Source: an uncultured Clostridia bacterium
Lineage (GTDB): Bacteria; Bacillota; Clostridia; Oscillospirales; Oscillospiraceae
Length of the DNA: 11,161 bases
Reading direction: 5' to 3'
NCBI GenBank assembly: GCA_945927915.1
Contig: CAMEMX010000036.1
Span: 1-11,161 of the forward strand
Part shown: positions 6,543 to 11,161 of the stretch, piece by piece
Numbering within the stretch: position 1 is the first letter of the stretch
Layout: every line of letters begins with the position of its first letter
Made by a program: the position numbers and the translations under genes
Notes under the pieces: model-generated
The model's input: the letters and a program-made list of their open reading frames with translations, nothing else
What the model was told of the DNA's origin: nothing
Databases searched by the model: none

Positions 6543-7439
6543 CTATCCCTCCTCGTCTTCGGCCAGCGCGCTCTGCACAGCCTTGCGCGCCAGCGGCGAG
6601 AGCTTGTCGCCGTGCTGCTGGTAGCCGCCGTGCCGTTTGGCGGCGGGGGCGGTGTCGCCCTCGGCGATCTCCTGCGGCGTGTGGAGCTGCTTTTCGTGCC
6701 AGCTTTTGAGAATTGAATTCATGTATGCCCATTTGAACGCGCCGGTCTGGTTGCAGGTGCGTTCATAGGCGAGGTTGATGGATTCGTCGGGGAAGCCCAT
6801 CGAGATCCATGTTGAAAGATAGCGCTCCTCGTCCGACGTCAGGCGGCGGGAGTCCAGCCCGAGCAGCAGGCGAAGCTGCTGCATCCGGGTAAAGAGGCGG
6901 CGCTGCGCTTCCACATGGAAGCAGGCGGCCTCCAGCGTGTCAATGCCCTCGTCCGCCCAGTGGTAGGCTTCCTTCTCGATCGTGCGGATCGATGGCAGGC
7001 GGATGCCCTTGCGGCGGTTGCGCTCGATGCAGTAGGTGAGCAGTATGCCGACGACCTCCGGCGGCAGGCGCAGATAGTCGGTGAAGGACAGCAGCGTTTT
7101 CAGCTCCTCCGTCGAGAGCGTCCGGCCCAGGCGGCGCTGCGCTTCTCCGACGAGCTTGGAGAAGGCCGCCTTGTTGTCCTTCATCGCCTCGCGCAGGTCG
7201 GCGTCCGTATAGACGGGCTTTTCAGGCTGGAGGGGAGGACGCGACGCGGTTTCCCACAGACCGAGCTGGCGCAGGCAGTCCGTCGCGGCGACCATCTGCG
7301 GCACGGTAAAGTGCAGGGCGTCGAGCGCGGTCTCAAGCGGCTGCTGCGCCTTGCGGTAGAGGTAGAGCGCCACGGCGTCCGGACAACTGCATGACAGCAG
7401 CTTTCGGGTCTCTTCAGTTGTCAGCGTGACGCTCTGCAT
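6543..7439 (-). CDS. dnaD: DnaD-like replication initiation/primosome protein with tandem DnaB_2 domains
   Basis: This 298-residue protein probably remodels origin or fork DNA and helps recruit the helicase and its loader. The reading frame is open 34 codons further upstream, but ATG at 7439 has AGGAG 8 bases before it and follows a clear promoter. Residues 1-70 resemble a winged-helix N-terminus. Two DnaB_2-like units follow: about 78-170, ending IRTIEKEAYHWADEGIDT, and about 205-260, ending FKWAYMNSILKSWHEKQLHT. The Y-x3-I-x3-W-like end is the hallmark of DnaD/DnaB proteins. A polar, disordered-looking tail follows (about 262-298). The loader gene starts 3 bases downstream, matching the dnaD-dnaI pairing common in clostridia. 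The two-repeat layout was seen by eye and the domain borders are approximate. Confidence 0.83.
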   Translation of the reverse strand: MQSVTLTTEETRKLLSCSCPDAVALYLYRKAQQPLETALDALHFTVPQMVAATDCLRQLGLWETASRPPLQPEKPVYTDADLREAMKDNKAAFSKLVGEAQRRLGRTLSTEELKTLLSFTDYLRLPPEVVGILLTYCIERNRRKGIRLPSIRTIEKEAYHWADEGIDTLEAACFHVEAQRRLFTRMQQLRLLLGLDSRRLTSDEERYLSTWISMGFPDESINLAYERTCNQTGAFKWAYMNSILKSWHEKQLHTPQEIAEGDTAPAAKRHGGYQQHGDKLSPLARKAVQSALAEDEEG

Positions 7440-7464
7440 ATCTATCTCTCCTGTATGACGGGCT

Positions 7465-7494
7465 CGCGCATACCGCCGCAGGGCGATATGCGCG
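7465..7494 (-). other. Small hairpin in the 5' leader of the dnaD-like gene
   Basis: An 8-bp perfect inverted repeat (7465-7472 with 7487-7494) with a 14-base loop lies between the promoter and the ribosome site at about 7447-7452. It may stabilise the leader. No known regulator or riboswitch motif was recognised, and a chance inverted repeat is possible. Confidence 0.3.
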
Positions 7495-7512
7495 TCAAAA
7501 GCGATTATTTCT

Positions 7513-7541
7513 ATTATAGCATAGTCCTGCGGCGCGGACAA
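7513..7541 (-). promoter_or_regulatory. Sigma-A-type promoter of the dnaD-dnaI-flavoprotein-DtxR operon
   Basis: On the minus strand there is TTGTCC (7536-7541), a 17-base spacer, and a perfect TATAAT (7513-7518). The predicted transcription start is near 7505, giving a leader of roughly 65 bases before ATG 7439. The four genes below it are separated by only 3, 8 and 11 bases with no terminator between them, so it probably drives all four. Confidence 0.75.
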
Positions 7542-7555
7542 GCGCGTTTGAACGC

Positions 7556-7585
7556 AAAAAATCGAAGAATTTCGCCTGCGAAATT
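7556..7585 (-). terminator. Probable weak intrinsic terminator of the SDR gene
   Basis: A 7-bp stem (7568-7574 with 7579-7585, 4-base loop) is followed on the minus strand, 6 bases later, by six T residues (complement of 7556-7561). The stem is AT-rich and the gap to the T-run is longer than usual. It sits just upstream of the dnaD promoter. Confidence 0.5.
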
Positions 7586-7619
7586 TGTCGCGCGCCTATA
7601 TCTTGTGGCTACGCCTGCG

Positions 7620-8318
7620 TCAGAGCACAAAGCCGCCGTTGACCGGCAGATTCTGCCCGGTGACGAATTCCGCCTGCGCCAGATAGACGAGGGCGTCCGC
7701 GACCGCAGCGGGCGTGCCGTTTTTGCCGAGCGGCGTCTGTTCGGCAAGAGAGGCGAGCGTTTCTTCGCTGACGCTTGCGCACATATCCGTCAGGATGACG
7801 CCGGGCGAGACGCAGTTGACGCGGATGCCGGACGGGCCGAGCTCCTGCGCCAGCGCCTTTGTCATGGCGATGACGGCGCCCTTCGTGGCGGAGTAGGCGA
7901 CCTCGCACGACGCGCCGACCTGTCCCCACATCGAAGCGACATTTAAGATGCAGCCGGACTGCTTTTGCAGCATGGCGGGCAGGACGGCGTTGACGCAGTG
8001 GTAGATGCCGCCGACATTGACGGCGAACAGCCGCTGCCATGCTTCCTCGCCGATCTGCGAGATCAGACCGTAGTGGCAGATGCCGGCGTTGTTGACGAGG
8101 ACATCCACGGGCGGAAGCTGCGCGATCGCAGCCTCGACCGCGTCGGGGTCGGCGACGTCGCAGCAGACGGCCTGTGCGCCCGTTTCGGCGCTGACAGCCT
8201 GCGCGGCGGCGTGATTTTTTTCATAGAGGAAGGAGACGGCATAGCCCGCGCGGACGAAGGCGCGGACGGCTGCGGCGCCGATGCCGCGGCTGCCTCCGGT
8301 AACTAAAACGTGCTTCAT
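7620..8318 (-). CDS. Short-chain dehydrogenase/reductase (SDR family, FabG-like)
   Basis: This 232-residue Rossmann-fold NAD(P)(H)-dependent oxidoreductase has all classical SDR motifs: cofactor loop TGGSRGIG (7-14), CDVAD (53-57), NNAG (76-79), and the catalytic set N101, S129, Y142 and K146 (YSATK). PG near 172-173 and the C-terminal VTGQNLPVNGGF (219-230) are typical of FabG-like members. The frame is open 25 codons upstream, but ATG 8318 gives the canonical MKHVLVTGG start with AAAGG 7 bases before it; the upstream extension would begin inside the preceding terminator. It stands alone between terminators. Motifs do not separate a 3-oxoacyl-ACP reductase from other FabG-like alcohol or sugar dehydrogenases, and no fatty-acid genes are nearby. 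No good promoter was seen, so some readthrough is possible. Confidence 0.9.
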   Translation of the reverse strand: MKHVLVTGGSRGIGAAAVRAFVRAGYAVSFLYEKNHAAAQAVSAETGAQAVCCDVADPDAVEAAIAQLPPVDVLVNNAGICHYGLISQIGEEAWQRLFAVNVGGIYHCVNAVLPAMLQKQSGCILNVASMWGQVGASCEVAYSATKGAVIAMTKALAQELGPSGIRVNCVSPGVILTDMCASVSEETLASLAEQTPLGKNGTPAAVADALVYLAQAEFVTGQNLPVNGGFVL

Positions 8319-8359
8319 GGTGTGACCTTTCCCGAAGATGATTTTAAGGCGCTCCTTGC

Positions 8360-8386
8360 AAAAAGCGCCCCTCCGGCGAGGGGCGC
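8360..8386 (-). terminator. Strong intrinsic terminator of the yabP-yabQ-divIC-yabR operon
   Basis: A 9-bp GC-rich perfect stem (8365-8373 with 8378-8386, loop 8374-8377) is followed on the minus strand by five T residues (complement of 8360-8364). It lies 7 bases after the yabR stop. Confidence 0.88.
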
Positions 8387-8392
8387 GGGTCA

Positions 8393-8791
8393 TTAACGGC
8401 GTCGGGACTTCGTCTTGTGCTCGTACTGGCGGCAGCCGGAGATCTTGCTGTCAGAATCGGACATAAACTGCTTGAGCTTTTCCTCAAAGGTCAGCGGCGC
8501 TTTGGCTGCCTGCGGGGCGGGGAAATCCTGCCGCGGGCGCGGCGGACGGCGCTCCGGCTCCTTGGCGCGCTTGATGGAGAGACTGATCTTGCCGCTTTCG
8601 TCGATGCCGATGATCTTGACGCGGACGACGTCTCCCTCGGTCAGATGGGCGCGGATGTCGCTGACGTAGGTGTTTGCGACCTCGGAAATGTGCACCATGC
8701 CCGTGCGGTTCTCCGGCAGGAGGATGAATGCGCCGAACTTAGTGATGCTCTTGACTTTGCCTTCCAGTAATGTACCGACTGTAAACTCCAT
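8393..8791 (-). CDS. yabR: S1-domain RNA-binding protein, YabR-like
   Basis: This 132-residue protein has an N-terminal S1 fold (about 3-75), visible in GTLLEGKVKSITKFGAFILL (6-25), GMVHISEVANTYVSD (31-45) and EGDVVRVKIIGIDESGKISLSIK (52-74). A Pro/Arg/Ala-rich linker (76-98) and a charged tail follow. The tail TFEEKLKQFMSDSDSKI (101-117) is characteristic of YabR relatives, followed by an Arg/Lys-rich end. It likely binds RNA or ribosomes; the exact role of YabR proteins is not well established. In B. subtilis yabR also directly follows divIC. GGAGG is 13 bases before ATG 8791, a long spacing, and no alternative in-frame start lies between. Confidence 0.87.
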   Translation of the reverse strand: MEFTVGTLLEGKVKSITKFGAFILLPENRTGMVHISEVANTYVSDIRAHLTEGDVVRVKIIGIDESGKISLSIKRAKEPERRPPRPRQDFPAPQAAKAPLTFEEKLKQFMSDSDSKISGCRQYEHKTKSRRR

Positions 8792-8812
8792 AAATGCAGT
8801 ATGTTCCTCCGT

Positions 8813-9091
8813 TTATTTGCTGCTGTCAATATAAATGATCTCACCGTCGCTGACAAGATTCAGCCGCTCGCGGGCGATCTTCAACACGGAGGCGTCCGTC
8901 CCGAGGGCGTCAATATCCTCACGCAGCGCCAGATTGGACTGCTGCATGGCGGCAACGTCACCCTCCAGCGCGGTCTGCTCCTGCTTGAGGTCGCTGATCT
9001 TCGGCTGCAGCGTGACGATGGTGATGATGGCGTACAGCATCACCGCCAGTATGACGAACTTGGTAATGAGTGACGATTTGCACAGGCGCAT
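8813..9091 (-). CDS. divIC: Septum formation initiator, FtsB/DivIC family
   Basis: This 92-residue single-pass membrane protein of the divisome links FtsL/FtsQ-type partners at the septum. It has a short cytoplasmic N-terminus (1-11), one membrane helix (about 12-29), then an extracellular coiled coil (about 31-62, KISDLKQEQTALEGDVAAMQ) and the family end DASVLKIARERLNLVSDGEIIYI (66-88). The frame can start at TTG 9097, but GGAGG (9100-9104) is 8 bases from ATG 9091 and only 2 from the TTG, so ATG 9091 is chosen. yabQ on the same strand runs 134 bases into this gene in another frame. Position between yabQ and yabR matches B. subtilis. Confidence 0.9.
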   Translation of the reverse strand: MRLCKSSLITKFVILAVMLYAIITIVTLQPKISDLKQEQTALEGDVAAMQQSNLALREDIDALGTDASVLKIARERLNLVSDGEIIYIDSSK

Positions 9092-9551
9092 CGGCAAGGC
9101 CTCCAGAATGATTCTTTCGCAGAGCGCGTTTTTTCTGTCTTCTTATTGTAACCGATTTTTTTGTTCTTGAAAAGAGATTTTTTATATTTTTTCGTAAAAA
9201 TTCGAGAAATATTTTGCACTTCCTGCACAGCCACCGCGCGGGAAAGGTCAAAATATGCCAGAAAGCGGTAAAAAACCGCGTAACAAGCCGGCTGAACGTC
9301 AAAAACCAGACGGTCAGGCCGAGCGCCGTCCCGACGAGCATGAAAATGCGGTACTCGCCGTTGCCGACGAGCAGGGCGAAGACCAGGTTCGCCGCGAGGC
9401 ACGTCAAAATAAACCACAGGTCGAGCACATGAGTCAGGGCACGCAGATTCCGGCGCAGGCCGCGCAGAAGGTCATAGTGCAGCCCAAAGGCCGCGCCCAG
9501 CGCGACGGACAGGAGAAACTGACTGCCCTGCAGTCCGAGTGGCTGCTCCAT
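8958..9551 (-). CDS. yabQ: Spore cortex biosynthesis membrane protein YabQ, with an out-of-frame tail over divIC
   Basis: YabQ is a forespore-related membrane protein needed for the spore cortex in B. subtilis. The N-terminus has the family pattern GAAFGLHYDLLRGLRR (19-34), followed by membrane helices at about 42-62 and 67-88, a possible one near 94-107, and a Lys/Arg-rich cytoplasmic stretch (109-143), as usual for the family. ATG 9551 directly follows the yabP TGA with no clear Shine-Dalgarno, suggesting coupling. The frame does not stop after the basic region: residues from about 154 to 197 are the out-of-frame reading of divIC, including HHHH at 175-178, and look unselected. Either the natural stop was lost, there is an indel in an A-rich run, or the overlap is real. 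The core identification is good; the 3' end is uncertain. Confidence 0.8.
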   Translation of the reverse strand: MEQPLGLQGSQFLLSVALGAAFGLHYDLLRGLRRNLRALTHVLDLWFILTCLAANLVFALLVGNGEYRIFMLVGTALGLTVWFLTFSRLVTRFFTAFWHILTFPARWLCRKCKIFLEFLRKNIKNLFSRTKKSVTIRRQKKRALRKNHSGGLADAPVQIVTHYQVRHTGGDAVRHHHHRHAAAEDQRPQAGADRAGG

Positions 9552-9827
9552 TCAGCGAAACAGACGGCGCAGGAAGCCGCCGGCTTTTGGCGCATCCTCA
9601 TAGGAGAGCGCGTCGATCGTGCCGCTGACGGCGACCTGTCCGCCGTCGATCGAGAGCGTCTTGAGGCGCAGCTCCCCGCCGCGGATGACCAGCACGCCGC
9701 GCGCCGTATGCAGAACGACGGTCGAATCGTCGAAGCTCTCGATCTCGCTGACGCCGCTGACGGACAGCCTGGAGCGGTCGTCAAGGCGCAGCTCGTGCGG
9801 CTGCGTGCGGTTTTGTTCGTTTGCCAT
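9552..9827 (-). CDS. yabP: Sporulation protein YabP
   Basis: This small 91-residue, mostly beta protein is of the YabP/YqfC family, needed with YabQ for spore assembly in B. subtilis. Visible family features are DRSRLSVSGVSEIESFDDSTVVL (about 17-39), TARGVLVIRGGELRLKTLSIDGGQVAVSGTIDALSYED (41-78) and a short basic end (FLRRLFR). The frame opens at TTG 9845 with further ATGs at 9833 and 9827. G6 at 9834-9839 sits 6 bases before ATG 9827 but directly against 9833, so 9827 is preferred. The stop is immediately followed by the yabQ start. Gene order yabP-yabQ-divIC-yabR strongly supports the call. Confidence 0.86.
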   Translation of the reverse strand: MANEQNRTQPHELRLDDRSRLSVSGVSEIESFDDSTVVLHTARGVLVIRGGELRLKTLSIDGGQVAVSGTIDALSYEDAPKAGGFLRRLFR

Positions 9828-9843
9828 CGTCATCCCCCCGTCC

Positions 9844-9874
9844 AATATATACGGCGCGGCGGGGGAAAATATGC
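9844..9874 (-). promoter_or_regulatory. Tentative sigma-E-like promoter for yabP
   Basis: On the minus strand GCATATT (9868-9874) fits the sigma-E -35 pattern, followed by a GC-rich spacer and the AT-rich TATATATT (9844-9851). The -10 match is partial (about 5 of 8) with a 16-base spacer; a 14-base alternative matches about 4 of 8. The resulting leader would be very short. Known sigma-E control of yabP in B. subtilis makes it plausible; the sequence alone is not decisive. Confidence 0.35.
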
Positions 9875-9884
9875 CCTCCGGGAC

Positions 9885-9918
9885 AAAAAACTCCCCGCCG
9901 CGGAAAGGCGGCAGGGAG
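9885..9918 (-). terminator. Intrinsic terminator of the histidine-kinase-like gene
   Basis: An 11-bp stem (9891-9901 with 9908-9918, one G-U pair, 6-base loop) is followed on the minus strand by six T residues (complement of 9885-9890). It lies 5 bases after the gene's stop and separates it from yabP. Confidence 0.88.
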
Positions 9919-9923
9919 GTATT

Positions 9924-11003
9924 CTATGGGATGTCGACGGGATGGAACATCTCCGCGTCGAGGACGTCGGACAGCTCGACGAGGGCGTGGTTGAGGTCGC
10001 CGCAGTAGTCGTACAGCACGCAGCGGCTGTGCAGCTCCAGCGGGATCTTGTCCAGCGAGACCGAGAAGGTCACGCTGGTGCCGCCGTCGGCGTTTGCGTC
10101 GACCATCATCGTGCCGCCGTGCAGGCGGGCGATCTCGCGCACCATCGGCAGACCGAGACCGAGCCCGCGGCGGGAGTCGCCCGGCGCGGAGGTGCAGAAG
10201 CGGTCAAACAGCGTGGACATCACGCTCTGGTCAATGCCCTCGCCGGTGTCGCTCACGCTCAGCAGGAGCAGCCGGTCCTGCCGCTTCGCCGTGAGCGTGA
10301 TCGTGCCGCCGGCGCGGGTATAGTTCATGGCGTTGGAGATGAGGTTATATAGCGCCCGCTCCAGCAGAGAGCGGTCAACGTCGCCGCGGATCGGCGCCTC
10401 GGGCGGCGTGTAGACGAGGCGGATGCCTGCCGATTCGATCAGCGGCTGTGCCTGCGCAACAAAATCATTCAGGAGCGAGACAAGCTCTGTCGGCGCACGG
10501 TGCGCCTCCTTGCGATGCAGAAGAAGCTGACCGCCGTCGGACATCTGCCCGCACAGGCGCACGAGCTGGTAGATCGAGCGGTTGAGCTGCGAGGCGGGGA
10601 CGGCGGCCTGCTCCAGCGAGCCGTCAAGCTGCTCAAACATCGCGGCGGCGGCGCTGATCATCATGTGCAGCGGCTTGCGCAGAGAGGCCGACGCGCTGAC
10701 GACTGCTGCGGCGGTAATGTTCAGCTCGTGGGTCGGGTGCGAGGCTACAAAGAGCTCCCCGTCGTCCGTCGCGCGGACAGCCGCATCGTATTCTGCGCCG
10801 CCGAGGATCAGCGGGATCTGCAGGGTGCCCTCGCGCGACCAGTGCGAGAACAGAGCGGTGTCATTTTCAAGCAGGGCGGCGACCGGCGTACCCTCGGTGA
10901 GAAGGCCGCGCGCGGCACCGTTGCACCAGACCACCACGCCGTCGCGGGCCAAAAAGGCCGGCTGTGCAAACAGCTCCAGGATTTGCTGCATCTGTGCGTC
11001 CAT
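9924..11003 (-). CDS. Soluble PAS-like/HATPase histidine-kinase-like protein apparently lacking the phospho-acceptor histidine
   Basis: This 359-residue protein has no membrane segment. Residues 5-35 (LFAQPAFLARDGVVVWCNGAARGLL) look like the start of a PAS sensor fold. The dimerisation region reads SASLRKPLHMM (105-115) where kinases have SHELRTPL, so Ala (A106) replaces the usual His; H113 lies seven residues on. The HATPase domain looks complete: N-box NLISNAMNYT (220-229), G1 DTGEGI (252-257), F-box LFDRFC (265-270) and G2 RRGLGLGLPMV (278-288). About 40 residues follow the domain (318-359). The frame opens earlier (ATG 11060), but ATG 11003 has GGAGG 7 bases upstream. No response regulator is adjacent. 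It could be a pseudokinase, a partner of another kinase, or a kinase using another residue. A link to sporulation is suggested only by its neighbours. Confidence 0.82.
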   Translation of the reverse strand: MDAQMQQILELFAQPAFLARDGVVVWCNGAARGLLTEGTPVAALLENDTALFSHWSREGTLQIPLILGGAEYDAAVRATDDGELFVASHPTHELNITAAAVVSASASLRKPLHMMISAAAAMFEQLDGSLEQAAVPASQLNRSIYQLVRLCGQMSDGGQLLLHRKEAHRAPTELVSLLNDFVAQAQPLIESAGIRLVYTPPEAPIRGDVDRSLLERALYNLISNAMNYTRAGGTITLTAKRQDRLLLLSVSDTGEGIDQSVMSTLFDRFCTSAPGDSRRGLGLGLPMVREIARLHGGTMMVDANADGGTSVTFSVSLDKIPLELHSRCVLYDYCGDLNHALVELSDVLDAEMFHPVDIP

Positions 11004-11101
11004 ACGCGTCCCTCCCCGATCCTTCGGTATAGTATCCGACGCAGCAGGGAAAGCTTTCATGGAAAGATCTGCCTTGTCGAATTGCGTCAGTTATAGTAGC
11101 T

Positions 11102-11130
11102 ATCATACCCTATTTCTTCGGGAAACGCAA
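11102..11130 (-). promoter_or_regulatory. Sigma-A-type promoter of the histidine-kinase-like gene
   Basis: On the minus strand there is TTGCGT (11125-11130), a 17-base spacer, and TATGAT (11102-11107). The predicted start is near 11095, giving about 90 bases of leader. The region above the -35 (11131-11161) is rich in A/T runs and could act as an UP element. Confidence 0.65.
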
Positions 11131-11161
11131 GCGTGTTTTCTAAAACTTTTGTTCAACTTTT

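Noticed and set aside
5565..6716. Long plus-strand open frame (383 codons) opposite the dnaI-like gene
   Set aside because: It is antisense to a clear AAA+ loader with intact motifs. The translation is low-complexity Ala/Arg/Gly/Leu-rich with no family features.
9255..10352. Long plus-strand open frame (365 codons) across yabQ, yabP and the kinase gene
   Set aside because: It lies opposite three genes with recognisable families, crosses a terminator and an intergenic gap, has no domain signature, and arises from strong third-position GC bias.
11004..11060. Upstream extension of the kinase-like protein starting at ATG 11060
   Set aside because: The extra 19 residues show no domain features and lack a well-placed ribosome site, while ATG 11003 has an excellent one.
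11144..11160. Short direct repeat AACTTTT at the right edge
   Set aside because: Two 7-base AT-rich copies 4 bases apart are easily expected by chance. They are noted only as part of the A/T-rich region above the promoter.

Overview
The window looks like chromosomal core and near-core sequence from a GC-rich, endospore-forming member of the Clostridia, plausibly Oscillospirales. That placement is inference. It rests on the yabP-yabQ-divIC-yabR sporulation/division cluster, a DnaD/DnaI-type helicase-loading pair (a Firmicutes trait), purine-rich Shine-Dalgarno sites before most genes, strong C/G-ending codon preference, and recognisable sigma-A promoters. No phage, insertion sequence, CRISPR array, tRNA or rRNA was seen.

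Left, plus strand (1-4533): a nucleoside-uptake operon of the BMP/NupNOPQ type. The last codons of an upstream gene are followed by a double-domain ATPase, then two permeases, joined by 4-base ATGA overlaps. A 156-base intergenic region separates these from udk (uridine kinase), which phosphorylates imported uridine/cytidine and so traps them in the cell. This intergenic region is the most unusual DNA here. It has a perfect 17-bp inverted repeat without a U-tract, then three related segments in which one middle strand (3821-3837) can pair either with an upstream copy (3769-3784) or with a 15-base stretch containing the udk Shine-Dalgarno. That is the layout of a translational RNA switch. udk ends in a good intrinsic terminator.

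Right, minus strand (4538-11161, read from high to low coordinates): (a) a soluble PAS-like plus HATPase histidine-kinase-like protein with its own promoter and terminator, whose H-box appears to lack the phospho-accepting histidine; (b) yabP, yabQ, divIC and yabR, in the same order as in Bacillus subtilis, closed by a terminator; yabQ runs 134 bases into divIC in another frame; (c) a short-chain dehydrogenase; (d) a strong promoter followed by a compact four-gene run: dnaD-like, dnaI-like, an iron-sulfur flavoprotein and a DtxR-family metal regulator. The last gene converges on udk.

Most of the window is ordinary. The parts worth a second look are the udk leader, the histidine-less kinase beside sporulation genes, the yabQ/divIC overlap, and the hybrid metal site of the DtxR-family protein. 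All family assignments were made by eye from motifs and gene order; no database search was run.
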